Of a stretch of DNA of 64,000 bases, positions 35,409-44,595 are shown piece after piece. Position numbers and translations under genes: made by a program. This DNA comes from JAWKWH01 sp963669285 (GTDB taxonomy: Bacteria; Pseudomonadota; Alphaproteobacteria; Rhizobiales; Rhizobiaceae): assembly GCA_963669285.2 (NCBI GenBank), contig CAXXSI010000009.1, forward strand, positions 1 to 64,000, written 5' to 3'. Position 1 is the stretch's first letter. The number at the start of each line of letters is the position of its first letter. The notes below the pieces were generated by a model, which saw only the letters and a program-made list of their open reading frames with translations, was not told where the DNA came from and made no database searches.

Positions 35409-35672
35409 ATGTTAAGCTTGAGACATGAGATGCCGTGTGTGGCAGCCCTTGTTATCGCGACACTCGTCAGCGCCTCCGGGACTATGAACACAGAGCCCAA
35501 GGCACGTGTGGACGCAATGACAAAAACACATAGCAGCGAGTATTTGCGGTGCGTAAACTACACTAGGAATGTCGTGCAGGTTTGCAGAGCGGACCAGCGA
35601 CGGATCGATCTTTCGGTACGTCCCTGCCGCATTCTGCAGCGAAGCTACGCCGAGCGGTGTCAGGCGGCATAG
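35409..35672 (+). CDS. Small secreted protein with twin C-x10-C pattern
   Basis: An 87-residue protein, not recognised. GGAG lies 8 nt before the ATG. Residues 8-24 are hydrophobic (PCVAALVIATLVSASG) and look like a Sec signal peptide with possible cleavage after ASG or further on. The mature part, about 60 residues, is basic and has four cysteines in an even layout: C48 and C59 with ten residues between, and C73 and C84 with ten residues between, which suggests a helical hairpin held by two disulfides. A palindrome lies upstream. It stands alone between the nap operon and tRNA-Lys. Coding status is likely but unproved. Confidence 0.5.
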   Translation: MLSLRHEMPCVAALVIATLVSASGTMNTEPKARVDAMTKTHSSEYLRCVNYTRNVVQVCRADQRRIDLSVRPCRILQRSYAERCQAA

Positions 35673-35737
35673 GAACCAGCTCTCCGGCAATTGCCGATTC
35701 CTGTGCGACGCCGCATTCTCAATATCGGTGATATTGT

Positions 35738-35813
35738 TGGTGAGCGCGCACGGTTTCGAACCGTGGACCTACTGATTAAAAGTCAGTTGCTCTACCAGCT
35801 GAGCTACGCGCTC
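35738..35813 (-). tRNA. tRNA-Lys (anticodon UUU)
   Basis: Read on the minus strand, a full cloverleaf is present: acceptor stem GAGCGCG / CGCGCTC, D-arm TAGCTCAGCTGGTAGAGCA, anticodon stem ACTGA / TCAGT with loop CTTTTAA (anticodon TTT), and T-arm with TTCGAAA. Discriminator A and an encoded CCA end the gene at 35738. The 5' end is 35813, giving 76 nt including CCA. Confidence 0.96.
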
Positions 35814-36131
35814 CCATTCAGGCTCAAACCGGCCTGGCGAAAGTGCGCGGAACATAAGGAGCAAGGCCTTTTCGGTCAACCATAAAAAACCGGCCATTCG
35901 GCGGCGGCTACATCTAGGATTTTTACGGAAGTGCGCATCGAATTCCAGGCAAGTTACCGCATACCCGTTCCGGTCCGAATTGGCCTCCGATGATGCCAGT
36001 CCGACAGACAGCGACAATTAGGTGATTGGCGTGTGAGGGCGCAGCGAGTTATAGGTTCCAGATATTGGATCCGACCTTCACGGCACGTGCAGGCGGTAAC
36101 AGCGAACAAACGTGAATGATCGGAAAATTGC
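35814..36131. other. Gene-poor stretch between tRNA-Lys and ccdA
   Basis: About 318 bp with no supported gene or clear regulatory site. It must hold the promoters of tRNA-Lys and ccdA. I found no repeated tRNA 3' end that would mark an integrated element. Confidence 0.4.
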
Positions 36132-36875
36132 GTGCTTGATATCGGGTTTGTAAGCGCCGTTGGCGCAGGCGCGCTTTCCTTCCTGTCACCATGCGTGTTA
36201 CCGCTGGTCCCGCCCTATCTGTGCTACATGGCGGGTATTTCGGTCGAAGATTTTCGCGCTGAGGGTGATACCCAAAAGAGCCCCGGTTATCGCTCCGCGC
36301 TGATGGGCTCATCGATCGCGTTTGTCCTCGGTTTTTCGACTGTGTTTATCGCTCTGGGCGCCGGCGCTTCGACCATCGGTGCGTTTCTTCGTGCCTGGCA
36401 AAACGAGATTGCCGTCGTCGCCGGCCTTGTTATCATACTGATGGGGCTGAATTTCCTGGGCATAATCCGCATTCCGCTTTTATCGCGGGAAGCCCGGTTC
36501 CAAGGCGGAGGCAAGCCAGCAAACCTCGGCGCGGCCTATATTATGGGTCTTGCATTCGCCTTTGGATGGACCCCGTGCATTGGTCCGGTACTGGGACCGA
36601 TCCTCACACTGGCCGGCGGGCGCGAAACGATAGGCGAGGGCGCTTTGTTGCTCGCCGCCTATTCGGCGGGCCTCGGGATTCCGTTCTTGCTTGCTTCGGC
36701 GTTTTCCGGTGCCTTCATGCGGTTTTTGGGTAGGTTCAGGCTCCATATGGGCAAGGTCGAGAAAGCCATGGGTGGATTGCTCGTTATCGCCGGTATCCTG
36801 TTTTTGACAGGCGGCATGCAGACGATCGCCTTTTTCCTGCTGGAAACCTTTCCGGTGCTGGGCGAATTAGGCTGA
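36132..36875 (+). CDS. ccdA: CcdA-like cytochrome c biogenesis protein (DsbD membrane domain)
   Basis: A 247-residue membrane protein with six helices. It has the conserved cysteines of the CcdA/DsbD transmembrane domain in FLSPCVLPLVPPYLC and GWTPCIGPVLGPI. CcdA moves reducing equivalents from cytoplasmic thioredoxin to periplasmic thiols, which keeps apocytochrome c haem sites reduced. The start is GTG at 36132; the gene has the family's usual length. Its nearness to the nap cluster (about 1.1 kb) and the cytochromes there fits such a role. Its 3' end overlaps the convergent transporter gene by 9 bp. Confidence 0.9.
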   Translation: MLDIGFVSAVGAGALSFLSPCVLPLVPPYLCYMAGISVEDFRAEGDTQKSPGYRSALMGSSIAFVLGFSTVFIALGAGASTIGAFLRAWQNEIAVVAGLVIILMGLNFLGIIRIPLLSREARFQGGGKPANLGAAYIMGLAFAFGWTPCIGPVLGPILTLAGGRETIGEGALLLAAYSAGLGIPFLLASAFSGAFMRFLGRFRLHMGKVEKAMGGLLVIAGILFLTGGMQTIAFFLLETFPVLGELG

Positions 36876-37790
36876 AAGCCGCCGCCCTGGCAGCGTCGCT
36901 GCGACAATTCCACCAATCACCAGGGCGGCGCCAACCAGATGGTGCGGCGCAAGCGCCTCGCCGAGCAGGATGACGGCCAGGGCAACACCGTAGACCGGCA
37001 ACAGATACATGAAGATGCCGGTCAGCGACGGTCCCAGTGACCGCACGCCGACCTGATATCCCGAAAAAGCAAGCAGCGAGGCAAATACAACAATGCCGCC
37101 AATGCTTTGCCAGGCATGCGCGGTATCAGGCATTTGCCGACCGGACAGATATTCGTAGGCTGCAAACGGCACCAACCAAATCGTGCCGATGCCAGCGATC
37201 AATCCCAATGACGGTACAGCAGGTAGATTGGCGATGTCCGGTCTGCGCTGCAAGACCGTGTACAACGCCCATGAAAATGCCGCGAAAAGGATGATCAGAT
37301 CGCCGGGGTTGAACCTCAGCGACAGGAGGACCGACCAACTACCTTTGATGACAATGACAACGATGCCACACAGTGCGAGCGAGATGCCCGCCGTCTCGCG
37401 CCAGCCGCTCTTGCGGCCATAAAACGCTGCCTCGATCAAGATGATCATCACTGATGACGTCGTGTACAGCAGCGTTGCGTTGGTGGCGGTGGTGTAGTCG
37501 AGAGCGACATAAACCATCGCGCCGCAGATCCACATGCCGAGAAAGCCGAGTACGGAGATTCGGCGCCAACCGGCAAGGGACAGTGCCTTTATCCTGGCGT
37601 GTTCGCGCCATACGAGTGGTGCAAAGACAAGCGCGACGGCGCCCCAGCGGAGCAGCGCCAGAGTAAACGGCGCGACATCGCCGGATACGCCGCGGCCGAA
37701 CACCAGATTGGTTGAAAAGAACAGCGGTGTGAACGCCATGACCGCGTATGCAAACAAACCAGGCGACTTTGTCTGTGAACTGCCGGACAT
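36867..37790 (-). CDS. EamA/DMT family transporter
   Basis: A 307-residue protein with ten predicted membrane helices in two repeats, the pattern of the drug/metabolite transporter family. Repeat 1 holds FFSTNLVFGRGVSGDVAPFTLALLR, and repeat 2 holds ILFAAFSWALYTVLQRR and the final GEALAPHHLVGAALVIGGI. Members export amino acids or other metabolites, or take them up; the substrate is unknown here. It begins with an ATG at 37790, divergent from glmU by 99 bp. Confidence 0.85.
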   Translation of the reverse strand: MSGSSQTKSPGLFAYAVMAFTPLFFSTNLVFGRGVSGDVAPFTLALLRWGAVALVFAPLVWREHARIKALSLAGWRRISVLGFLGMWICGAMVYVALDYTTATNATLLYTTSSVMIILIEAAFYGRKSGWRETAGISLALCGIVVIVIKGSWSVLLSLRFNPGDLIILFAAFSWALYTVLQRRPDIANLPAVPSLGLIAGIGTIWLVPFAAYEYLSGRQMPDTAHAWQSIGGIVVFASLLAFSGYQVGVRSLGPSLTGIFMYLLPVYGVALAVILLGEALAPHHLVGAALVIGGIVAATLPGRRLSA

Positions 37791-37889
37791 TCACCACCAC
37801 CGTAATATTTGAGGTTTCCGGCTTTTGGACCGCTTCGGGCGGTGTTACAAGCCGCATCGACAGATCAATTGCCGAAGCTCGGAATCACC

Positions 37890-39248
37890 ATGACGCAGGT
37901 CAGAACTTGCCTTTCCATCATCCTCGCAGCGGGAGAGGGGACCCGCATGAACAGCAGCCGTCCCAAAGTGCTGCACGAAATCGCCGGCCTGCCAATGATC
38001 GGGCATGTGGTTGCGGCGACCCAGGCGGCCGGAAGCGGGGCAATCGCGGTCGTCACCGGCAACGGCGCCGACACGGTCCGCGCATCGGTTGAAAGCCTGG
38101 CCACGGATGTTGAGTTTTATGTCCAACATCAGAGGCTGGGGACCGGTCATGCCGTGCTAGCGGCCCGCGATGCGATAGAACGAGGCTACGACGATGTGCT
38201 GGCGCTGTTCGGCGACACGCCGCTGGTGACGCCGCAGGCGCTGGACACTGCAAGAAAACGGCTGAGCGACGGTGCCGCAGTCGTGGTCATGGGCTTTCGT
38301 ACTGGCAATCCCGCTGGCTATGGCAGGTTGGTGCAGAAAGACGGTGCGCTGATTGCCATCCGCGAGGAGAAGGATTGCGACGAGGCCGAGCGGCAAATCA
38401 ACTTCTGCAACGGCGGGCTGATGGCGATTTCCGGCGCTGTCGCACTCAAGCTTCTGGACGCGGTTGGCAATGACAACGCCAAGAGCGAATATTATCTTAC
38501 CGACATCGTCGAGATCGCCCGCAAACAAGGGCTTGGAGTCGAAGCCGTCGAAGTTCCGTTTGAAGAACTCCTCGGCATCAACAACCGGGCTGAGTTGGCG
38601 CAAGCCGAAGCGATTTGGCAGAAACGCCGCCGACAGCAGCTGATGTTGTCGGGTGTCTCGATGCAGGCCCCGGAAACTATCTATTTATCACACGACACCG
38701 ATATCGGACCAGGTACAACGATCGAGCCGAATGTCTGGTTCGGGGCAGGCGTTTCAATCGCCAAGGATGTCAGGATTCGTGCCTATTCCCATATTGAAGG
38801 CGCTTCAGTTTCAACAGGCGCCGAGGTCGGCCCGTTTGCACGGCTGCGCCCCGGAACCGAGATGGATCAGAACAGCAAGGTGGGCAATTTCTGCGAGATC
38901 AAGAAAGCGCAAATCGGCACCGGCGCTAAAATCAACCATCTGACCTATATCGGTGATGCCTCGGTCGGCGAAAAGGCCAATGTCGGTGCCGGCACAATCA
39001 CCTGCAACTACGACGGCTACAACAAGTACCGCACCGAAATCGGCCAGGGCGCTTTCATAGGCTCAAACAGTGCGCTGGTCGCACCCGTAAATATCGGTGA
39101 CAGGGCCCTTGTTGCCGCGGGAAGCGTGATCACGCGAGATGTGCCGGCAGACGCCTTGGCATTTGGCCGTTCACACGACCAAACGATTCGCGAGGGAAAG
39201 GCTGCGGACATCAACAAACGCAATGCCGCACGAAAAGCAGGCAGATAG
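37890..39248 (+). CDS. glmU: GlmU, bifunctional UDP-GlcNAc pyrophosphorylase/glucosamine-1-P acetyltransferase
   Basis: A 452-residue cytoplasmic enzyme making UDP-N-acetylglucosamine for peptidoglycan and lipid A. The N-terminal uridyltransferase domain has LAAGEGTRMNSSRPKVLHEIAG and the downstream GDTPLVT; the C-terminal half is a left-handed beta-helix of hexapeptide repeats with RPGTEMDQNSKVGNFCEIKK and NHLTYIGDASVGEKANVGAGT. The ATG at 37890 is chosen because the pyrophosphorylase motif begins 10 residues later; the frame is open upstream. It is followed 178 bp later by glmS, the enzyme making its glucosamine-phosphate precursor. Confidence 0.96.
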   Translation: MTQVRTCLSIILAAGEGTRMNSSRPKVLHEIAGLPMIGHVVAATQAAGSGAIAVVTGNGADTVRASVESLATDVEFYVQHQRLGTGHAVLAARDAIERGYDDVLALFGDTPLVTPQALDTARKRLSDGAAVVVMGFRTGNPAGYGRLVQKDGALIAIREEKDCDEAERQINFCNGGLMAISGAVALKLLDAVGNDNAKSEYYLTDIVEIARKQGLGVEAVEVPFEELLGINNRAELAQAEAIWQKRRRQQLMLSGVSMQAPETIYLSHDTDIGPGTTIEPNVWFGAGVSIAKDVRIRAYSHIEGASVSTGAEVGPFARLRPGTEMDQNSKVGNFCEIKKAQIGTGAKINHLTYIGDASVGEKANVGAGTITCNYDGYNKYRTEIGQGAFIGSNSALVAPVNIGDRALVAAGSVITRDVPADALAFGRSHDQTIREGKAADINKRNAARKAGR

Positions 39249-39426
39249 GCTTGGCAATCATCCGATCGCATTCACCATTTTGAACGTTTTTCGCCCATTA
39301 TGCGCTGGATTTGGGTAAAATCGGTGCGCGGCGAATGGTGAAATATGCCGAAATCAATTGTGTGTTCCGTGTTGTGCAGGCCGCAATTAATGCTACGCAG
39401 CGGACGGAACATCGGAGGCTTGGGTT

Positions 39427-41250
39427 ATGTGTGGAATCGTAGGGATCATCGGGCAACGTCCGGTTGCACCCTTACTTGTCGATGCGTTGAAACGGCTCGA
39501 ATACCGCGGCTACGATTCAGCTGGCGTCGCCACACTTCAAAACGGCAAACTGGACCGCCGGCGTGCCGAAGGCAAACTGGTCAATCTGGAAGACCGCCTG
39601 AGACAGCAGCCATTGTCAGGGACGATCGGTATCGGACACACCCGTTGGGCAACCCATGGCGCGCCGACCGAAAACAATGCGCACCCGCATTTTGTCGGCA
39701 AGGTCGGTGTGGTCCATAACGGTATCATCGAGAACTTTGCCGAACTGCGTGAGGAGTTGAAAGCGCAGGGATCGGTGTTCACGACAGAAACCGACACCGA
39801 GATCGTCGCCCAATTGTTGGCCACGCATGTGGACGCCGGGCATTCGCCAAGCGAGGCGATACGCGCAACGCTTGCCCGCCTGGAGGGCGCCTATGCGCTG
39901 GCGGTGATTTTTGCCGACCATGATGACCTGATGTTTGCCGCCCGCAACGGTCCGCCTCTGGCTGTCGGCTATGGCGACGGCGAGATGTATGTCGGTTCGG
40001 ATGCCATTGCGCTGGCGCCGTTCACTGACGAGATCACCTACCTGGAAGATGGCGATTGGGCGGCGGTTACTTCGCAGTCCGTAGAGGTTTTCGACGCCTC
40101 GGGAGATCCGGTGGAGCGGGTGAAACAGAAATCCGTCGGTTCAGCGTTTATGGTCGACAAGGGCAATCACCGGCACTTCATGGAAAAGGAAATCCATGAA
40201 CAGCCCGAAGTCATTTCCCATACACTGGCCCATTACCTGGATTTTTCCGAAGGTACTGTGCGGGCTCCGGATGTGCCATTCGACTTTGCCGAAATCGACC
40301 GATTGGCGATTTCAGCCTGCGGAACCGCCTATTTGGCAGGGTTGGTGGCGAAATACTGGTTTGAACGCCATGCGCGCTTGCCGGTCGACATCGATATCGC
40401 CTCGGAATTCCGCTACCGCGAAATGCCGCTGCCGAAACGGTCGGCGGCGCTGTTCATTTCGCAGTCCGGCGAAACCGCCGATACGCTTGCTTCGCTTCGG
40501 TATTGCCGCGGCGAGGGGGTTCCGATCATGTCGATCGTCAATGTTCGCGGATCGACGATAGCCCGCGAATCGGATGCTGTATTTCCAACGCTGGCCGGTC
40601 CGGAAATCGGCGTCGCTTCGACGAAGGCGCTGACCTGTCAGCTATCCGTACTGGCGGCGCTGGCCATATCGGCGGCCAAGGCACGAGGAACGATCGACAG
40701 GCAAACGGAGAAGTCGATCGTCAGGCAACTTTCCGAGGCGCCGCGATTTGCCAGCATGGCGCTGAGACTTGATGAGCAGATCGGGGCTGTCGCGCGGCAG
40801 TTGTCCACCGTCCGCCACGTCCTGTATCTTGGGCGTGACACCAATTATCCGCTGGCGCTTGAGGGTGCACTGAAACTCAAGGAGATTTCGTACATTCATG
40901 CCGAGGGCTATGCGGCAGGCGAACTCAAGCACGGACCCATTGCGCTTATCGACGAAACCATGCCGGTCGTCGTTATCGCGCCACATGACCATATATTCGA
41001 CAAGACCGTTTCCAACATGCAGGAAGTGGCTGCGCGGGGCGGGCGGATTGTCCTGATCACCGACGAGACCGGCGCATCTCGGGCAACAGTCGATACGATG
41101 GAAACGATCGTCCTTCCGGATGTGCCGGAATTCATCGCGCCGATCATCTATGCGCTTCCCGTTCAACTGCTGGCGTACCATACCGCCGTGATCATGGGCA
41201 CCGATGTCGATCAACCGCGAAATCTGGCAAAATCAGTGACCGTGGAATAG
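39427..41250 (+). CDS. glmS: GlmS, glutamine-fructose-6-phosphate aminotransferase
   Basis: A 607-residue enzyme, the normal length, that makes glucosamine-6-phosphate from fructose-6-phosphate and glutamine. The mature N-terminal cysteine of the Ntn glutaminase follows the initiator (M-CGIVGIIG); THGAPTENNAHPH is also in this domain. Two SIS sugar-binding domains follow (SACGTAYLAGLVAKYW; SQSGETADTL; LGRDTNYPLALEGALKLKE), and the tail ends NLAKSVTVE as usual. The start has CGGAGG upstream at a good distance. Intergenic spacing to glmU is 178 bp and holds no clear riboswitch, which is expected outside Firmicutes. Confidence 0.97.
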   Translation: MCGIVGIIGQRPVAPLLVDALKRLEYRGYDSAGVATLQNGKLDRRRAEGKLVNLEDRLRQQPLSGTIGIGHTRWATHGAPTENNAHPHFVGKVGVVHNGIIENFAELREELKAQGSVFTTETDTEIVAQLLATHVDAGHSPSEAIRATLARLEGAYALAVIFADHDDLMFAARNGPPLAVGYGDGEMYVGSDAIALAPFTDEITYLEDGDWAAVTSQSVEVFDASGDPVERVKQKSVGSAFMVDKGNHRHFMEKEIHEQPEVISHTLAHYLDFSEGTVRAPDVPFDFAEIDRLAISACGTAYLAGLVAKYWFERHARLPVDIDIASEFRYREMPLPKRSAALFISQSGETADTLASLRYCRGEGVPIMSIVNVRGSTIARESDAVFPTLAGPEIGVASTKALTCQLSVLAALAISAAKARGTIDRQTEKSIVRQLSEAPRFASMALRLDEQIGAVARQLSTVRHVLYLGRDTNYPLALEGALKLKEISYIHAEGYAAGELKHGPIALIDETMPVVVIAPHDHIFDKTVSNMQEVAARGGRIVLITDETGASRATVDTMETIVLPDVPEFIAPIIYALPVQLLAYHTAVIMGTDVDQPRNLAKSVTVE

Positions 41251-41291
41251 CCATCAATAAACGAGCGAAATAAATCGGTTCAAAAACCCTT

Positions 41292-41325
41292 GGCGCTGCA
41301 CTACATGTGGGCAGCGCCTAATTTT
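41292..41325 (+). terminator. Weak intrinsic terminator after glmS
   Basis: An 8-bp GC stem (GGCGCTGC / GCAGCGCC) with an 11-nt loop is followed by TAATTTT. The T run is short, so termination is probably partial. It lies 24 bp before the DUF502 start. Confidence 0.5.
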
Positions 41326-41341
41326 GCAAAATTGAGGGTTT

Positions 41342-42040
41342 ATGAGCGACTCACCCAGAAAAGTTTTCGGTGTCATGCGGTTCAGGAACTATTTCCTGAC
41401 CGGTTTTATCGTCTGTGCGCCGTTGGCGATCACTGCCTATCTGACCTGGTCGTTCATCGGTTGGGCCGATTCCTGGGTAAAACCCTACATTCCGGAAGTC
41501 TATAATCCCGACACCTATCTACCATTCCCCGTCCCCGGATTTGGGCTTGTCGTTGCTCTGATACTAATCACATTGATCGGGTTCATGACCGCCAATTTCA
41601 TTGGCCGGACCATCGTCAATTATGGCGAGTATATGCTGGGCCGGATGCCTTTGGTGCGCAACATATACAGCGTGCTGAAGCAGATACTCGAAACGGTCCT
41701 GTCGGAGCGAACCAACACATTCAAGAAGGTCGGGTTGATCGAATATCCGCGCAAGGGCCTTTGGGCGATCGTATTCATCGCGACGGATACCGAGGGTGAG
41801 GTCGAGGAGGAACTTGAGCGCAAAACCGGCAAAACAATTGCCGTGTTCCTGCCGACGACGCCGAATCCGACTTCCGGATTTTTGCTGTTTGTTCCCAAAA
41901 GCGACGTGAAAATACTTTCAATGTCGGTTGAGGAGGGCGCCAAACTGGTCATTTCCGCCGGTCTTGTGACGCCGGAATATCAAAAAAGGCTCGAGGCGCT
42001 TGCCGAGAAAAAAGTGGAAACCGAAGCGGCAGACACCTAA
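41342..42040 (+). CDS. DUF502 family membrane protein
   Basis: A 232-residue protein with two N-terminal membrane helices (LTGFIVCAPLAITAYLTW and FGLVVALILITLIGFMTANF) followed by a soluble domain with PLVRNIYSVLKQILETVLS and the FLPTTPNPTSGFLLF sequence that marks DUF502. Members occur widely in proteobacteria and chloroplast-related genomes; a plant homologue (COV) affects vascular patterning, but the molecular function in bacteria is unknown. The start has GAGGG before the ATG. Its place between glmS and recG is characteristic of Hyphomicrobiales. Confidence 0.88.
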   Translation: MSDSPRKVFGVMRFRNYFLTGFIVCAPLAITAYLTWSFIGWADSWVKPYIPEVYNPDTYLPFPVPGFGLVVALILITLIGFMTANFIGRTIVNYGEYMLGRMPLVRNIYSVLKQILETVLSERTNTFKKVGLIEYPRKGLWAIVFIATDTEGEVEEELERKTGKTIAVFLPTTPNPTSGFLLFVPKSDVKILSMSVEEGAKLVISAGLVTPEYQKRLEALAEKKVETEAADT

Positions 42041-42073
42041 CGCGAACCGAACTGCTTGCGATTGGCCGCCGAC

Positions 42074-44182
42074 CTAACCCGCGCCGATCAATCTGACCGC
42101 CTCATCACGGCCGAATAAATAGAGCAATACGCGCAAAGCTTGACCGCGTTCCGACGACAGGTCGGGGTCCGAATGCAGAATGAGGCGTGCGTCGTCTCGG
42201 GCCGCCTGCAGCAGATCTCCATGCGCCTCGAGCCGCGCCACACGAAATCCCGGTGTTCCAGATTGTCTGGTACCCAGAAGTTCACCCTCGCCACGCAGCT
42301 TCAGATCTTCTTCGGCGATGCGAAATCCATCCTCGGTTTCGCGCAAAACTTCGAGCCGTCGATGGGCAATCTCGCCCAATGGCGCCTTGTAGAGCAAAAC
42401 GCAGCTTGATGCCTTGTCTCCGCGACCGACCCTGCCGCGCAGCTGATGAAGCTGGGCCAAGCCAAACCGTTCGGCGTGCTCGACGACCATGATTGTGGCG
42501 TCTGGCACGTCCACGCCGACCTCGATGACGGTGGTTGCGACCAACAGCCTCGTTTCGCCGGCCTTGAACGCGGCCATAGCCGCATCCTTCTCTGCCCCCT
42601 TCATGCGGCCGTGAACCAGCCCGATGCGCTCTCCAAATTGCGGTTTCAGGGACGCAAACCGGTCTTCAGCGGCGGTCAGGTCCACTTCCTCGGATTCCTC
42701 GACCAACGGGCATATCCAATAGACTTTTTGCCCCTCGGCTATGGCGCTTTCGACCCTGTCGACGAGTTGATTGTAGCGTTCCATTGGAAGCGAGACCGTT
42801 GAGATCGGCTGCCTTCCGGCGGGTTTTTCGGTCAGCTGGGACACATCCATATCACCAAAGGCTGTCAGGACCAGTGTCCGCGGGATTGGCGTTGCGGTCA
42901 TGACAAGCATGTCAGGTGCCTGTCCCTTCGCTGTCATTGCGAGGCGTTGGTGGACGCCGAATCGGTGCTGCTCATCGATTACCGCGAAAAGCAGGTCACG
43001 GAACTCGACACCCTCCTGGATCAGGGCATGTGTTCCGATGACGAAATCAATGGTACCATCAGCAAGGCCCGCCAGGATATCGGCGCGTTGCCGTCCCTTT
43101 TCGCGTCCTGTCAAAATAGCGACGGTTCGACCGATCTGTTCCAGCAATGGCGCGATCGTTGAAAAATGTTGGCGGGCCAGCACTTCCGTCGGCGCCAGCA
43201 GCGCCGCCTGGCCACCCGCCTCCACCGCCTGGGCCATGGCAAGAAGCGCGACGATGGTTTTTCCGGAACCGACGTCACCCTGTAGCAAACGCAACATGCG
43301 TTCAGGCGAGGCAAGATCCGCGGAGATTTCCCGCAGAGCCTGTTGTTGCGATGCCGTCAGCGAATATGGAATGCGCGTGAGGATCTTGTTGCTGACTGCG
43401 CCGTCGCCAATGATCGGCCGTCCGGCAAACCGCCGCATGCGGGCGCGAACAAGGCCCAAGGACAATTGACCAGCCAACAGCTCATCATATGCGAGACGTC
43501 GGCGGGCAGGATTTTCAAGTTCGACATCCTGTGGACCAGTTAGATTGTGTAGTCGGTTGAGCGCATCGGCGAAGCCCGGAAATGTCTGGCGCTTTGCAAA
43601 GGCGGGATCGATCCAGTCCGGCAATTGCGGCAGACGATCCAGCGCCTGGATAATAGCCCTCCGCAAGATGCGCCCGGATAATCCCGCGGTCAGCGGATAG
43701 ACCGGCTCAAGGAGTGGCAGTTCATCGGCGTTTTCGGCAAGTGCAATGTGATCAGGATGGACCATCGACGGCCTGCCGTTGAACCATTCCATCCTGCCGC
43801 TCACGACAATGTCGGCGCCAACAGGCATTGATCGCTCAAGCCAGGCGTGGTTCGCATGAAAAAAGGTCAGCGCGATTTCGCCCGTTTCGTCATGCGCATA
43901 GACACGGTACGGGATATTTTTCTTTCCCCGTGGTGAGGGCTGGTGGCGATCAACGCGAAGGTCAAGCGTCACGATTGCTCCCTCGGCCGCACCGGCAATA
44001 CCGGGCCTGCTTCTCCGATCGATCAGCGAATGCGGCAATATGAACAGGAGATCGCCGACCCTGAGCGGCCGACCGGTGGTGTCAAACGGGACCACGCGCC
44101 GGATCAGCTCAGCCGTTTTGGTGCCGACCTTGTCGAGTGAAACAGCTTCAGCAAATAATGGATCGAGCTCTGATGGGCGCAT
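42074..44182 (-). CDS. recG: RecG, ATP-dependent DNA helicase
   Basis: A 702-residue helicase that remodels stalled forks and Holliday junctions. It has an N-terminal OB-fold/wedge region, Walker A GDVGSGKT at about residues 301-308, the DEQH box in VIDEQHRFGVHQR, motif III in VMTATPIPRT and motifs V-VI in TTVIEVGVDVPDAT and QLRGRVGR. The final TRG-like and C-terminal segments are present. It is on the opposite strand from its neighbours glmS-DUF502 and sdhE-mfd, divergent from sdhE across 127 bp. Confidence 0.96.
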   Translation of the reverse strand: MRPSELDPLFAEAVSLDKVGTKTAELIRRVVPFDTTGRPLRVGDLLFILPHSLIDRRSRPGIAGAAEGAIVTLDLRVDRHQPSPRGKKNIPYRVYAHDETGEIALTFFHANHAWLERSMPVGADIVVSGRMEWFNGRPSMVHPDHIALAENADELPLLEPVYPLTAGLSGRILRRAIIQALDRLPQLPDWIDPAFAKRQTFPGFADALNRLHNLTGPQDVELENPARRRLAYDELLAGQLSLGLVRARMRRFAGRPIIGDGAVSNKILTRIPYSLTASQQQALREISADLASPERMLRLLQGDVGSGKTIVALLAMAQAVEAGGQAALLAPTEVLARQHFSTIAPLLEQIGRTVAILTGREKGRQRADILAGLADGTIDFVIGTHALIQEGVEFRDLLFAVIDEQHRFGVHQRLAMTAKGQAPDMLVMTATPIPRTLVLTAFGDMDVSQLTEKPAGRQPISTVSLPMERYNQLVDRVESAIAEGQKVYWICPLVEESEEVDLTAAEDRFASLKPQFGERIGLVHGRMKGAEKDAAMAAFKAGETRLLVATTVIEVGVDVPDATIMVVEHAERFGLAQLHQLRGRVGRGDKASSCVLLYKAPLGEIAHRRLEVLRETEDGFRIAEEDLKLRGEGELLGTRQSGTPGFRVARLEAHGDLLQAARDDARLILHSDPDLSSERGQALRVLLYLFGRDEAVRLIGAG

Positions 44183-44309
44183 GGCCCCAAGATTATTCCA
44201 GGGCAGCCCCGATGCAAGGCTGACTTCTGTAAACCCACCGGCTATATGCGGATGACCAATCCAGATGGCTGCGATCTACGGCGGCGGAACAGGAAGAACA
44301 GTGACAGGT

Positions 44310-44588
44310 ATGACCCGGTCAAGCGCCGGTCTGGACGACCGCCGTCGCAAGGCGCTTTATCGCGCCTGGCATCGAGGCATGCGGGAAACCGATCTCATTT
44401 TAGGCTCATTCGCGGATATCGAGATTTCCGGTCTCAATGAACACGAACTGGACGAATTTGAGAAATTGCTCGACCAGACCGATGCGGACATTCTCAAATG
44501 GGTGACCGGCGAGAGCCCGATTCCGTCGGCGCACGATACCGCGCTGTTCAACCGGGTCAAAAAATTCCGACCAGCTTCCGACAGTTGA
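44310..44588 (+). CDS. sdhE: SdhE, FAD assembly factor of succinate dehydrogenase
   Basis: A 92-residue protein. The motif RGMRETDLILG contains the R-G-x-x-E that SdhE uses to promote covalent flavinylation of SdhA. The following acidic helix, LNEHELDEFEKLLDQTDADILKWV, is characteristic of the fold. The ATG at 44310 is preferred over upstream frames because the conserved core starts 12 residues later. It stands 7 bp before mfd and is probably co-transcribed with it, an arrangement typical of Hyphomicrobiales. Confidence 0.92.
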   Translation: MTRSSAGLDDRRRKALYRAWHRGMRETDLILGSFADIEISGLNEHELDEFEKLLDQTDADILKWVTGESPIPSAHDTALFNRVKKFRPASDS

Positions 44589-44595
44589 TAAAGCC

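Noticed and set aside
35102..35428. A 108-codon open frame upstream of the small secreted-protein gene
   Set aside because: There is no ribosome-binding site, and it overlaps the start of a better-supported gene in another frame; no motif is seen.
35738..36131. tRNA-Lys as an attachment site of an integrated element
   Set aside because: I see no integrase gene and no duplicated tRNA 3' end on either side within the window.
39249..39426. A glmS-type riboswitch before glmS
   Set aside because: The known glmS ribozyme is a feature of Firmicutes, and the 178-bp gap shows no matching core.
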